The notes under the pieces: model-generated
Told to the model about the DNA's origin: nothing
Database searches by the model: none
Seen by the model: the letters and a program-made list of their open reading frames with translations, nothing else
Made by a program: the position numbers and the translations under genes
Shown: positions 52,991 through 62,429 of the stretch, piece after piece
Layout of the letters: every line of letters starts with the position of its first letter
How positions within the stretch are numbered: position 1 is the stretch's first letter
Source: Streptococcus hyointestinalis
GTDB lineage: Bacteria > Bacillota > Bacilli > Lactobacillales > Streptococcaceae
Length of the DNA stretch: 64,000 nucleotides
Assembly (NCBI RefSeq): GCF_011039275.1
Contig: NZ_JAAKGB010000001.1
Location: 1,674,001-1,738,000 of the forward strand
Reading direction: 5' to 3'

Positions 52991-54314
52991 CTGCCTCGGG
53001 TTCTATATCAGTCATATAGAGTCTGAGTTTTGTCACACGACCGTCACGCACCTTATCGTTAGTTAACTCGAGGTGCTTGTCTTTACTATCAAGGCTGTAG
53101 GTTTGCTTATCTTCTTGGCTTGGGATACTGCCGACACCCGTTAGGTAAAAACCTGCGATGGTATCCACATCATCACTCTCCAAGTCCGTCTCGAAGTAAT
53201 CGTTAAACTCATTGATCGTCATGGTACCTACGACAATATAAGTGTTGTCTGCGATTTCGTGGACAAACTGCTCGGACTTGTCCGTCTCATCGTCAATCTC
53301 ACCGACAATCTCCTCAAGCAGGTCCTCAAGTGTCACAAGCCCTGCCATACCACCGTACTCATCCAGCAAAATCGCCATCTGATTTTGCGTTTTTCGCAAT
53401 TCTCTTAGCAAATCATCGACAAAAATCGTCTCAGGAACAAACAGCGGTTCTTGCAAAATCTTACGCAGATTGAGCTTGTCGAATCCCTCTTCAAAGCCTG
53501 CCTTTAAGAGACGTTTGGTGTGCAAGACACCGATAACCCTGTCCTTATCATCATCATAAACAGGAATACGTGAGAAACTCTGACGCAGGATGTCCTTGAT
53601 ATTGGTCTGTGTATCGTCATTGATATTGACCATAAAGGCGTCGGTACGAGGCACCATGACCTCACGAGCCATCAACTCATCAAGCGAGAACACCCCTTGA
53701 AGCATCTCGATTTCCTCAGCGTCAAGCGTCTCCTCGCTGTTTGTCAGCATGTATTCGATTTCATCACGTGTCATTTTCTCATCAGCATCATCCAAAGTCA
53801 TGGGTGTTATGCGACTGAGAAGGTTGGTGGAAGCTGAGAGCAACCACACGAAAGGACGCATGATTAAGCCTAGTCCACTAATAACGGGAGCGGTAACAAC
53901 TGCTAGGCTGTCTTTTAGATTAAGCGCAATACGCTTAGGGTACAATTCACCAAAAACGATAGACACATAGGTCAAAAAGACCAGTGACAAAACGCTTCCT
54001 GCTGTTTTTGCCCAAGCGTAACCACCAAACCAACCTGCAATTACCTCACCCAGACTAGCCGACAAGCTAGCCCCAGAAAGCAAGCTGATAAAGGTAATAC
54101 CAACCTGAATGGTTGATAAGAAATTGTTAGGATTATCAAGAACCTTGAGCAGGCGCTGGTATTTCTTGTCGCCTTCTTCTGCTTTTTGCTCGACACGAGA
54201 GCGGTTTAATGACACCAAAGACATCTCGGTCGCTGAGAAAAAGCCATTTAAAATGGTCAAGATAATCAGTAAAATAAATTGAAACAGCAGATTCTGACTG
54301 CTAGGGTCTTCCAT
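52980..54314 (-). CDS. CNNM/HlyC-CorC family protein (DUF21 + CBS + transporter-associated domain)
   Basis: 444 residues from ATG 54314 (MEDPSSQNLLFQF...). Order: three to four membrane helices of the DUF21/CNNM domain (about 10-190), a CBS pair (about 200-330, with REVMVPRTDAFMV) and a CorC/HlyC C-terminal domain (about 345-430). Such proteins are linked to Mg2+/Co2+ efflux; older annotations as hemolysin are misleading. AGGAG lies 10 nt upstream. Divergent from an orphan ABC ATPase gene. Confidence 0.9.
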   Translation of the reverse strand: MEDPSSQNLLFQFILLIILTILNGFFSATEMSLVSLNRSRVEQKAEEGDKKYQRLLKVLDNPNNFLSTIQVGITFISLLSGASLSASLGEVIAGWFGGYAWAKTAGSVLSLVFLTYVSIVFGELYPKRIALNLKDSLAVVTAPVISGLGLIMRPFVWLLSASTNLLSRITPMTLDDADEKMTRDEIEYMLTNSEETLDAEEIEMLQGVFSLDELMAREVMVPRTDAFMVNINDDTQTNIKDILRQSFSRIPVYDDDKDRVIGVLHTKRLLKAGFEEGFDKLNLRKILQEPLFVPETIFVDDLLRELRKTQNQMAILLDEYGGMAGLVTLEDLLEEIVGEIDDETDKSEQFVHEIADNTYIVVGTMTINEFNDYFETDLESDDVDTIAGFYLTGVGSIPSQEDKQTYSLDSKDKHLELTNDKVRDGRVTKLRLYMTDIEPEAEKD

Positions 54315-54345
54315 GAAATCTTTTCTCCTAAAATGTAATACCTCC

Positions 54346-54379
54346 ATTATACCACACTTTGCCCCTCTTATGCTATAAT
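54346..54379. promoter_or_regulatory. Divergent promoters of the CNNM gene and the ABC ATPase gene
   Basis: Minus-strand TATAAT at 54346-54351 and plus-strand extended TGCTATAAT (54371-54379) lie close together, so one regulator could affect both. Confidence 0.65.
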
Positions 54380-54435
54380 AAATACTGTAACATATGTCAT
54401 CTATTAAGTTTAGGAAATAAAGAGGAGAACAGATA

Positions 54436-55218
54436 ATGGCAGTGATTTCACTTGAGAATGTCAGTTTGAAGCGACAAGGCAAGTTATTGCTCAACAATCT
54501 TAATTGGCAGATAGAAAAGGGCGAGATGTGGGCGATTTTAGGACTGAATGGCTCTGGTAAGTCGACACTACTCAAGATGATTATGGCAGAGTATTTTCCA
54601 TCAAGTGGGAAGATGGAGGTTTTAGGCTATCGCTTTGGGCAGGGAGACATCACTGGAGTGCGCACCAAGATTGGAGTGGTTGGCTCTTTTATCTCGGAGC
54701 GTATCGCAGGCAACATGCTCGCTGAAAAGGTCGTCCTAACCGGAAAATACAAGAGCAGTATTCTCTACAAGGCTTATGACGAGAGGGACTTAGAGGAAGC
54801 TCGGCAAATGTTGATTGCGCTTGGTGGTAAACATTTGCTTGGGCGTATCTACGCTAGTCTCTCTCAAGGTGAGAAGCAATTGCTTTTAATCGCAAGGAGC
54901 CTCATGGAAAATCCAGATATGATTATCCTAGATGAGGCGACGACTGGGCTTGACCTTTTTGCGAGAGAAAAATTGCTCCATCAAGTCGAGCGTATCGCTG
55001 ATTTACCACACGCACCTACTGTGCTTTACGTGACGCACCACGCCGAGGAAATCACCGCTAAGATGACACACATCCTACTGCTACGTGAAGGAGCTATTGT
55101 CGCAAAAGGCAAAAAAGACGACATCCTCACCCCACAAGTCCTAACAGACTTTTACCAAAGCCCAGTTAAGCTCATCCCGCTAGACGACACACGCTTTTTT
55201 ATCAAGCCTATCATGTAA
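54436..55218 (+). CDS. Orphan ABC-transporter ATPase (YlmA/ModF-like)
   Basis: 260 residues, Walker A GLNGSGKST, signature SLSQGEKQLLLIARSL (LSGGQ is changed to LSQGE) and Walker B MIILDEATTGLD. No permease or binding protein is adjacent. The motif pattern and KMTHILLLREG region resemble YlmA-like ATPases of unknown partner. GAGGAG precedes the ATG. Partner membrane proteins may be elsewhere. Confidence 0.88.
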   Translation: MAVISLENVSLKRQGKLLLNNLNWQIEKGEMWAILGLNGSGKSTLLKMIMAEYFPSSGKMEVLGYRFGQGDITGVRTKIGVVGSFISERIAGNMLAEKVVLTGKYKSSILYKAYDERDLEEARQMLIALGGKHLLGRIYASLSQGEKQLLLIARSLMENPDMIILDEATTGLDLFAREKLLHQVERIADLPHAPTVLYVTHHAEEITAKMTHILLLREGAIVAKGKKDDILTPQVLTDFYQSPVKLIPLDDTRFFIKPIM

Positions 55219-55242
55219 AAAAGTGCCTGTTGGCACTTTTTA
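55217..55242. terminator. Bidirectional terminator between the ABC ATPase and lipocalin genes
   Basis: 9-bp stem AAAAGTGCC / GGCACTTTT with TGTT loop, shared by convergent genes. Confidence 0.88.
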
Positions 55243-56247
55243 AATCTTAATCAACTCAACGGTTGCACGACCTTCTATAGGCTTACCTTCATAAGTTCCT
55301 GTAACGTTTGCTGAGCCTTCATACTTACTGAGTTTATTCATAGAAGAGAGAATTTCCTGCTTTTCAATAATAGGTTCAACATGCAGTTTAGCATCAAAAT
55401 CGCCAAACTCTAAATCCCATTGAGTGGCATAACGCTGTCCAGAATGCTCAGATGTCCAATGGCGAGTCTCTCCTTCAGCAAATGGTTTGATATTAGTCGA
55501 GTGAACTAAACTACCATCTGTTTTTAAAACAGTCATAAAACGTGGTGTATCCGTATCGCCAACACTATCTAGCACACTAATAATATCCCCATTGTCAAGA
55601 TAAATAGCCATCCAAGACCACTCCGTTGTTAATTTAAAGTTCTGCATTTGCCACTGGCGGTCAAACCAAGAGACTGCATTGTCCCCATCTAGGTCATAGG
55701 TTTTACCTTGGACAGTCAAATGACCTGTCGTTTTCATATAAGGCACAGAATATTGATGAATGACCATCCCAAAAAGGTCAAAAACAGCAGACCCACGTGT
55801 AAAGACTGGGTAGTGAATAGCCGTAGCTGTCGTGTCAATTTCAAATGCCTCTGTTTTGAGGTAAATCTTCATCTTATCCCAGTCACCAGACATGTGAGCA
55901 TTTGGCATGTCTAACTCAAAATGATTTGTATCGGCTTTGACATCCTTATCCATATAAATCTCATCTCCTGATGTGTAGTAGCCTGTCGTTTCATTCATGA
56001 TAGAATAGGCAACCTGCCATTTTTTACCCAATGGCTTAATAGGAATAGGCATCTCCATTGCCATAATATGAAAAAGATAATTGAGCTTTTGCCCTTCCGT
56101 CTCAACACGCCCAATAACAAACCAAGAATCTACTGTGTAGCCCGGTTTACGTGGTAAATCACCTGTTAAATCCACTTGAGGTGCAACACCAAGACGAGGC
56201 GTTTTGACATTTTCAGTCATGAGATTAGGATTGATATTGTTGTACAT
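55240..56247 (-). CDS. CrtC/AttH lipocalin-like domain protein
   Basis: 335 residues without signal peptide, all-beta in appearance. The hallmark SWFDRQWQ (193-200) and a later WSWMAIYLDNGDI are shared with AttH and hydroxyneurosporene synthase (CrtC), whose double-lipocalin fold handles hydrophobic small molecules. Carotenoid genes are absent, so the substrate is something else. It lies 29 nt after the CocE/NonD hydrolase gene on the same strand, implying linked function. Confidence 0.82.
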   Translation of the reverse strand: MYNNINPNLMTENVKTPRLGVAPQVDLTGDLPRKPGYTVDSWFVIGRVETEGQKLNYLFHIMAMEMPIPIKPLGKKWQVAYSIMNETTGYYTSGDEIYMDKDVKADTNHFELDMPNAHMSGDWDKMKIYLKTEAFEIDTTATAIHYPVFTRGSAVFDLFGMVIHQYSVPYMKTTGHLTVQGKTYDLDGDNAVSWFDRQWQMQNFKLTTEWSWMAIYLDNGDIISVLDSVGDTDTPRFMTVLKTDGSLVHSTNIKPFAEGETRHWTSEHSGQRYATQWDLEFGDFDAKLHVEPIIEKQEILSSMNKLSKYEGSANVTGTYEGKPIEGRATVELIKI

Positions 56248-56276
56248 AGTATTCCTTCTTTCTATATTGTTTTACT

Positions 56277-57971
56277 CTATGCTTCTTTGGGTACACGTAA
56301 TTTTGAATCATACTTGCCCCCAAAATGAATGACATGTTTTCCTTTATTTACATTTGGTGAAGGTGGTAGCTGTGGAAATTCTGGACGAACAATCTTATCA
56401 ACTGGACAGACAGTCAAAGCTAATTTTTCTCCTTTTTCCCAACGCATAGCAAATGGCCAAAATGGAATCTCAACCGATACAATATCCCCCTCTCCTATCT
56501 TCTCTTCTTTCGTTTGACATAGAACTGGGGTTAGCTCTGTTGATTTTTCTTTATCAAGTGAACGCTGTGACACACGTAAGCGTCCATTTGGTCCTGGATA
56601 ATAGCGTTCTGTGACTAATTCATGCTCTAAAATTTGCCCTTCTTGATTGTACTTTCTAACAAAAGCAAACAAATCCATATCATCATTTCCTACAGACTCA
56701 ACCCATAGTCTTAAAGAGAAGTTACCAATAAAATCAACAGCTTCTCTCATTTCTAACTCAAAGGTAATACCATCTAACTCTGTAGTGTCATAAACTATCT
56801 GACTTTCTACTGCTTGAGGTGTTTCAGATAATTTTAACTTTCCATTTTCTTCTACTAAGTAGTAAGTTGTAAAGGATTGATTTTCTAAGAAATTAGGTGA
56901 AGTTTGAAACTTATCTTCATGTCCTGGGTTGAGTACAGCATAACGTAAATGTGGAGTTTTCTCCCATCCATTTTCTTCACCTTTTAGGTAATGGTCAAAA
57001 AATTTTTGTAAATCAGCTACATTTTCAGGATTGTAGTAATCTGTCCATTCATGAGTATTATGAACACGGAGCCATTTTTCTTTAGTAGGTAACTGTTTGT
57101 AAGCTTGATAAGGTCCTGAACTATGAATCGCATTTGTCCAAGAACCTACCAAATACGTAGGAATGGTTACTTTTTCTAAATTTGGTGTTTTATCTTGCCA
57201 ATAGGCATCATAAAAGGGATGTTCAGCAGATAGACGAGCCATATCCTCAACTAGACCATCTGTATAAATCATGCGAGATAAAGACTGATTAAAAGAGGTA
57301 TCACTAACACCGCCACGTGCTAGTGTATCCTTGTAAGGATTAAACGCCCCTTCCCATGGAGCAATGGCTGCTAGATGAGGTGGCTGGAGTTCTGCAACAG
57401 CATATTGACTCATTGAGAGATAAGATGTTCCTGTCAAACCAACTTTCCCATTTGACCAGTCTTGTGTTGCTATCCATTCAATCACGTCGTATTCATCTTT
57501 TGCTTGTTGGCTTCCCCAAGCATAGACATTCCCCTCTGAACTTCCAACACCACGTGGGTCAGGAGATACAACAACATACCCTCTTGCTACCCAATAGGAT
57601 GGATTAGGAGCTTCAAAAGCATTTAGACCGTCTTCCCATTCAGGCTTGACGTCCATGCGCGTTGGATGACCAAAGTTATCCATACTCAAAACACTACCAC
57701 GTTTACCATAAGGAGCATACCACATAATTGTTGGATATTTCCCCTCTTTTGTTGGACGAAAAATATCAACACGAATTTTAACGTCATCTCGAAGAGGAAC
57801 TTGTGCGTCTTGTTCAACTAATATATCTGCTTCTAAAGGCATAGCTCCTTCTTTTTGGATACTTCCCTTTTCTAGGATAAATGTCTTAGAATCTAAACCA
57901 GGATATGGCGATTGCGCCAATGGCATACCTGAAGTAAAATACATTTCAAATGGTGTTTTATTCTCTACCAT
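56277..57971 (-). CDS. CocE/NonD family serine hydrolase (X-Pro dipeptidyl-peptidase S15-like)
   Basis: 564 residues: alpha/beta-hydrolase domain with nucleophile Ser183 in GLTGTSYLSM, oxyanion region around PDPRGVGSSEG, and a C-terminal jelly-roll domain (about 400-560). Conserved PHLAAIAPWEGAFN follows the nucleophile. No signal peptide, so cytoplasmic. Relatives include cocaine esterase, acylases and peptidases; substrate is unknown. GGAG lies 7 nt before the ATG. Forms an operon with the lipocalin gene; a TetR gene lies upstream, beyond a terminator. Confidence 0.88.
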   Translation of the reverse strand: MVENKTPFEMYFTSGMPLAQSPYPGLDSKTFILEKGSIQKEGAMPLEADILVEQDAQVPLRDDVKIRVDIFRPTKEGKYPTIMWYAPYGKRGSVLSMDNFGHPTRMDVKPEWEDGLNAFEAPNPSYWVARGYVVVSPDPRGVGSSEGNVYAWGSQQAKDEYDVIEWIATQDWSNGKVGLTGTSYLSMSQYAVAELQPPHLAAIAPWEGAFNPYKDTLARGGVSDTSFNQSLSRMIYTDGLVEDMARLSAEHPFYDAYWQDKTPNLEKVTIPTYLVGSWTNAIHSSGPYQAYKQLPTKEKWLRVHNTHEWTDYYNPENVADLQKFFDHYLKGEENGWEKTPHLRYAVLNPGHEDKFQTSPNFLENQSFTTYYLVEENGKLKLSETPQAVESQIVYDTTELDGITFELEMREAVDFIGNFSLRLWVESVGNDDMDLFAFVRKYNQEGQILEHELVTERYYPGPNGRLRVSQRSLDKEKSTELTPVLCQTKEEKIGEGDIVSVEIPFWPFAMRWEKGEKLALTVCPVDKIVRPEFPQLPPSPNVNKGKHVIHFGGKYDSKLRVPKEA

Positions 57972-58022
57972 AGACTTTCTCCATTTCTACCTTTAAGTAT
58001 TTACTCAATAGTTTAGCAAATA

Positions 58023-58063
58023 AAAAACAGATAAGGAATATGCAGTTTTCCTTATCTGTTTTT
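58023..58063. terminator. Terminator between tetR and the hydrolase gene
   Basis: 15-bp perfect stem AAAACAGATAAGGAA / TTCCTTATCTGTTTT with 9-nt loop; separates two genes of the same orientation. Confidence 0.9.
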
Positions 58064-58080
58064 ACAAAATGTGGCAAGTG

Positions 58081-58614
58081 TCAAGTAGACTTGCTAAAAA
58101 TAGAAAATTCTCCGCTGAGTGTCTGATAGATGAGACTGCTTAGTTGTTCTTTTTCCCACCTTTCCTGCGAGTGGACTAAAAAATACTCTGCTAGTCCAAT
58201 AGCATAAAAACTCAAACCAAAATCAATCATCTGGTGATTTTTAGCACTGGTGTCCGCCTTATGGATAGACAACTGGCTGAGATAAATCTTGATAATTTCA
58301 ATCAACTGCTTTTCAACCAACTGGCGTCGTTTAGAAAAGTAAAGGTCACGTAAAAGCGGCTGGTGCTGACATAACTCCTCAACAAACAAATCAATAGCTT
58401 GACTAGGAGTTGTTGCCTTCATACTGGTGGCTAAGAGCTCTGTCATGCGACATTGAAAAGACCACTCAACCACTTCTACAATATCTTGAAAATGATAATA
58501 AAAAGTCTGTCTTGAAATCTGACAAGCATTCACCACATCGGTCACCGTAATTTTATCTATAGGCTTTGTCTGTGCCAGATTGAGAAAAGCTGTTTCAATG
58601 GCTTGTTTAATCAT
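58081..58614 (-). CDS. TetR/AcrR-family regulator
   Basis: 177 residues. N-terminal HTH (about 5-50) with KITVTDVVNACQISRQTFYYHF, the recognition pattern of the Dha/YxaF-type TetR branch, and a ligand-binding helical C terminus. GGAG lies 6 nt before the ATG. It follows the antiporter gene by 19 nt (same transcript) and precedes the hydrolase-lipocalin pair; either could be the target. No clear operator found. Confidence 0.88.
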   Translation of the reverse strand: MIKQAIETAFLNLAQTKPIDKITVTDVVNACQISRQTFYYHFQDIVEVVEWSFQCRMTELLATSMKATTPSQAIDLFVEELCQHQPLLRDLYFSKRRQLVEKQLIEIIKIYLSQLSIHKADTSAKNHQMIDFGLSFYAIGLAEYFLVHSQERWEKEQLSSLIYQTLSGEFSIFSKST

Positions 58615-58633
58615 CTTCTTCTCCGTGACTTTT

Positions 58634-60706
58634 TTAATTATTCAACCGACTTCTCGTGTAGTTAAAGAGGTCATAGGAAAGGGTATTGACCGTTTCTTTT
58701 AGAGAATAGTTTTCAAGGGCGTTGACTTCTTTACGCAGGGCTTTAGCGTATCTGCGGCTAATCAGGTCCTCCGCCTCATACTCGGCAATGACTTTACGCT
58801 CTAGATAGAAGCCACGCAACATCTCATCAACATTGTCTGGGACATTTCTCGTAATGACACGCTCGACAAAGGCTCCTGACTGGATGATTTGTGCTTCCTG
58901 CTTTCTGGAGTGAATCAGATAGCCGACAAGATCTGCACTGTAGACATCATCAAGGTTTTGTAGCGCCTCTAAAACCAAGGCGGTATTAGCTTGATAGAGG
59001 GCAATCAAGTGCTGTCTATTTTCCTTGGTGATAGCTTGCTGGTTATTTCTCGCTCGCAAAAACTGACGAATGGTAGATCCTAAGGTCAAAATCTCGTGCA
59101 AGATTTGCGGAAGTGCCCGCAAAAGAACCGCTAAAACATAGGTCAAGTTTGAGATGAAGCCACGGTTAATCCGACGCTCCAAAAACTTGAGATAACCTTG
59201 ATAGAGACGATACTCTTTCATATCAATGTCACCATTTAAAAAGGCATTCTCAAGACCATCACTCTCAATTCCTAAAATCATGATGTTAATCAGAGCCAAG
59301 TCAGACTTGACCTCATTAGACTCCTGATCTAGGATGAGGTTTTCTAAGCGTTTATTGTAATTGTCAATCACGGCGTAGAGGGCAGTCCTGCTTTTATCCT
59401 CTTTGAGATCTTGTTGCAACTGCCAAATCACGTCATTTAAAATCGCAATTTGCATGTAGTGATCAGGACTAGTGCTACTTGCGCTAGCAAGTCTTGGCAG
59501 AGCAACGATACCAACTAAAAAACTAAAAAGAGTAACGCCTGCCACGATAAAGAGCAACATACTATGCTCAACTGTTGTCAAAGTCGGTAGCAACAAGATA
59601 GTCGCAATAGATACCGTTCCCTTGACACCAGAAAAGGTCAAAACGAGAATGTCCTTGAGGTACTTTTTAAGCCCTTTTTTGAGATGACGGCTGCGATAAG
59701 CATAAAACAGCCAAATCATCACAAAGCGAATAGCAAAGAGCAAAAGCGTCACCAGCACTATCACCCCTAAAATCAAGAGTGTGTTAATTTCTTGACTGAG
59801 AAGCACAGGTCTTGCAAACTTGGTCAACTCTGCTCCTAACATCAAAAAGACCACACCGTTGAGAAGAAAAGCAATCATGCCCCACATGACACTTCCGACA
59901 TTGTCAATCTGGGCATCTAAAAGGGTGATTTTTTTAAAACGGCTGGCTTGCGAGATACCAGCAATTACGACCGCAATGATACCAGAGCCGTGGATTTCCT
60001 CCGCTAAAAAGTAGGCAATAAAAGGCAGGGTCAGCTCAAGCAGCATAACACCTGACACATCCGCCACATCCATGCTATCTAAAATAGCTAAAAAGAGACG
60101 ATTGACCAGTGCCACAATCAGCCCAACCAGAAGCCCACCAAAAACAGACAGTAAAAGCTTAAGGCTGGCATTTTGCAGGGAAAAGACACCTGTTGTAAGT
60201 GCAGTGATGGCGACCTGAAATGATACCAGACCGCTGGCATCATTGAGCAGACCTTCCCCTTTTAGGATATTTTGGACATGCTTTGGAAAGCGAAAACGCT
60301 TTGATAGCGAGTTAAAGGCGACCAAGTCCGTTGGTCCAAGCGCAGCCCCTACCGCTAGGCAGGCTGCCAAGGACACCCCAGCAGGCAATAGCTTATAGGT
60401 AGCAAAGCCCAAGGTAAGGGTGCTAACAAAAACCACTGGAAAAATCAGATACAAAATAATCTTCCAATGCCTCAAAACATTAGTAATATCACTCTCTTCT
60501 CCCTCACGAAAAAGGAGCGGTGCAATGACAAAGGCTAGAAAGAGCTCACTATCTAGCGAGACAAAATGCTCTCCAAAAATCAAACACAAAAGCCCACCAA
60601 AGACAATCTGAATCAAAGGCAGAGGCACCTTTGGAAAGAGCCTGTTGATTAAGTTCGAGAGAATCAGTGCAAACAGAAAAACAATAATTAAAACAGCAAC
60701 GTGCAT
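58634..60706 (-). CDS. Na+/H+ (monovalent cation:proton) antiporter, CPA1 family
   Basis: 690 residues: about twelve helices in the N-terminal 400 residues and a long cytoplasmic C-terminal domain (~290 residues, helical). Transport-core segments are LAVGAALGPTDLVAFNSLSKRF and GEGLLNDASGLVSFQVAI (ND motif), typical of NhaP/CPA1. Exchanges Na+ or K+ for H+; cation not determinable. It starts 24 nt after the small 67-aa gene. Confidence 0.92.
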   Translation of the reverse strand: MHVAVLIIVFLFALILSNLINRLFPKVPLPLIQIVFGGLLCLIFGEHFVSLDSELFLAFVIAPLLFREGEESDITNVLRHWKIILYLIFPVVFVSTLTLGFATYKLLPAGVSLAACLAVGAALGPTDLVAFNSLSKRFRFPKHVQNILKGEGLLNDASGLVSFQVAITALTTGVFSLQNASLKLLLSVFGGLLVGLIVALVNRLFLAILDSMDVADVSGVMLLELTLPFIAYFLAEEIHGSGIIAVVIAGISQASRFKKITLLDAQIDNVGSVMWGMIAFLLNGVVFLMLGAELTKFARPVLLSQEINTLLILGVIVLVTLLLFAIRFVMIWLFYAYRSRHLKKGLKKYLKDILVLTFSGVKGTVSIATILLLPTLTTVEHSMLLFIVAGVTLFSFLVGIVALPRLASASSTSPDHYMQIAILNDVIWQLQQDLKEDKSRTALYAVIDNYNKRLENLILDQESNEVKSDLALINIMILGIESDGLENAFLNGDIDMKEYRLYQGYLKFLERRINRGFISNLTYVLAVLLRALPQILHEILTLGSTIRQFLRARNNQQAITKENRQHLIALYQANTALVLEALQNLDDVYSADLVGYLIHSRKQEAQIIQSGAFVERVITRNVPDNVDEMLRGFYLERKVIAEYEAEDLISRRYAKALRKEVNALENYSLKETVNTLSYDLFNYTRSRLNN

Positions 60707-60730
60707 CTCAACAAAATCTCCAACTCACTC

Positions 60731-60934
60731 CTAACGCTTATCCTCACACATTTTCGCATAGGCGCTCTTGTGGTCAGCGATTTTTTTGTCCACTGCTGTG
60801 ACGTCACAATGGGTCATTTTCTTTTGGCAACGCTCGATTTCAAGCGTCATCAATTTCTTTTTGATTTTCGCCATTTTCTTGGCTTCACGTGTTTTTTCAA
60901 ATCCTGTTGTGTTTAACCATTCCTTTAACATCAT
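60731..60934 (-). CDS. Small basic coiled-coil protein (67 aa), unknown function
   Basis: 67 residues, highly charged, with a KTREAKKMAKIKKKLMTLEIERCQKK helix and three cysteines. No signal or membrane segment. GAGG lies 5 nt before the tandem ATG at 60934/60931. It begins 2 nt after mnmM and ends 24 nt before the antiporter gene, so it looks like a real operon member. Family not recognised; RNA-binding is possible because of the charge but unsupported. Confidence 0.65.
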   Translation of the reverse strand: MMLKEWLNTTGFEKTREAKKMAKIKKKLMTLEIERCQKKMTHCDVTAVDKKIADHKSAYAKMCEDKR

Positions 60935-60936
60935 CT

Positions 60937-61485
60937 TTACCTCAATTTTTCAATCATAATCAAAAATGGCGGCGTATTCACCTGATTTAGCGGCTGATAG
61001 AGCATGGTGGCGAAGTCTTCTTGCGGCAGATTTTTGACAAAGGCAAGCACTTCTTTTTTCTCAATATCACCGCCAGCATGCCCGTGATAGACCATCAAGG
61101 ACACCCGACCCCCAACCACTAAGCGCTCCAAAATTTTAGCTAGCGCCTCAAGCGTCGTGCTTGGTTTTGTGATAAGACTCTTATCTGCACTTGGCAAATA
61201 CCCCAGATTAAAAATAGCAGCCGTGATAGGCTCGTCTACGTAGTGGTCAAGCGTCTCATGTCCATCTAGGATAAGCTCAGCATTTGTCAGTCCTTGACTT
61301 TCTAGGAGCTGACTGGTTTTATCAAGCGCCTGCTTTTGAATATCAAAAGCGTAGACTTTTCCTGCTTTCTGCGCTAAAAAGGCAGTGTCGTGACCATTTC
61401 CCATCGTCGCATCAACAACAATACTCTTACTATCAATGACTTCTGCTAAAAAGTCATGAGAGAGGGTGATTGGACGTTTTATCAT
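60937..61485 (-). CDS. mnmM: tRNA mnm5U-type methyltransferase MnmM (YtqB)
   Basis: 182-residue class I SAM methyltransferase, SAM motif VVDATMGNGHDTAFLA and AIFNLGYLPSADK (typical of YtqB). MnmM completes 5-methylaminomethyl-2-thiouridine at the wobble base of several tRNAs in Gram-positives lacking MnmC. It is 20 nt downstream of mnmL; the pairing strongly supports this role. Confidence 0.92.
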   Translation of the reverse strand: MIKRPITLSHDFLAEVIDSKSIVVDATMGNGHDTAFLAQKAGKVYAFDIQKQALDKTSQLLESQGLTNAELILDGHETLDHYVDEPITAAIFNLGYLPSADKSLITKPSTTLEALAKILERLVVGGRVSLMVYHGHAGGDIEKKEVLAFVKNLPQEDFATMLYQPLNQVNTPPFLIMIEKLR

Positions 61486-61505
61486 TACTATTCTCCAAAC
61501 TTGTT

Positions 61506-62429
61506 CTAAACTAAGCGGCAGCCTTGATAAGCATCTCGGCGCTCCATTTCTTTATCGATAGCGTTCAAAACTTCCCATTTATTGAGACTCCACATAGGTC
61601 CTATGAGCATATCCCTAGGCGCATCGCCAGTGATACGATGAATGATAATATCTTTTGGAATAATCTCTAGCTGGTCGCAGATAATAGAGACATACTCCTC
61701 TTGGCTAAGCAATTGCAAGCGTCCCTCATGGTAATCCCGCTGCATGCGGGTGTTGGTCATCAAGTGCAAGAGATGGAGCTTGATACCGTTGATGTCGTTG
61801 TCAGTGACACAGCGACGGACATTCTCTAGCATCATCTCGTGCGTCTCCCCTGGTAGCCCATTGATAAGGTGGGAGACAATCTCTACCTTTGGAGCTTGCC
61901 TGCGTAAACGCTCCACTGTTTCCTTGTAGAGGTCATAAGAATGGGCACGATTGATAAGCTCCGAGGTCTTTTCATAAGTGGTCTGCAATCCCAGCTCCAC
62001 CGTCACATGCATGCGCTCTGTCAGCTCTGCTAGATAGGCAATGGTCTCATCTGGCAGACAGTCTGGGCGTGTCCCGATGTTGATACCAACCACACCAGGT
62101 TCGTTGATCGCCTGCTCGTAGCGCTCACGGATAACCTCCACACGGTCGTGTGTGTTGGTAAAGTTTTGAAAATACACCAGATATTTCTTGACCTCGGGCC
62201 ACTTGCGGTGCATAAAGTCAATTTCCTTGTAAAATTGCTCACGAATGGGTGCTTCAGGGGCAACGATAGCGTCGCCAGACCCTGACACTGTACAAAAAGT
62301 ACAGCCGCCGTGCGCTACCGTACCGTCACGATTGGGACAGTCAAATCCAGCGTCAATCGGCACTTTGAAAATCTTTTCACCAAAAATTAAACGATAATAG
62401 TCATTTAGGGTGTTGTAACGTTTTTTCAT
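61506..62429 (-). CDS. mnmL: Radical SAM protein MnmL (YtqA; TIGR01212 type)
   Basis: 307 residues from ATG 62429 (MKKRYNTLNDYYRLIFG...). The radical-SAM cluster is in CPNRDGTVAHGGCTFC. Further segments VNIGTRPDCLPDETIAYLAEL and HLINGLPGETHEMM fit this family, which acts with MnmM in mnm5U formation. TACAAT (62436-62441, extended by TGT) ends 6 nt before the ATG and no ribosome-binding site is seen, so it is probably leaderless. Confidence 0.92.
   Translation of the reverse strand: MKKRYNTLNDYYRLIFGEKIFKVPIDAGFDCPNRDGTVAHGGCTFCTVSGSGDAIVAPEAPIREQFYKEIDFMHRKWPEVKKYLVYFQNFTNTHDRVEVIRERYEQAINEPGVVGINIGTRPDCLPDETIAYLAELTERMHVTVELGLQTTYEKTSELINRAHSYDLYKETVERLRRQAPKVEIVSHLINGLPGETHEMMLENVRRCVTDNDINGIKLHLLHLMTNTRMQRDYHEGRLQLLSQEEYVSIICDQLEIIPKDIIIHRITGDAPRDMLIGPMWSLNKWEVLNAIDKEMERRDAYQGCRLV

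Noticed and set aside
60701..60916. 71-aa frame on the plus strand opposite the 67-aa gene
   Set aside because: No ribosome-binding site and it overlaps the antiporter start; the minus-strand frame has operon context.
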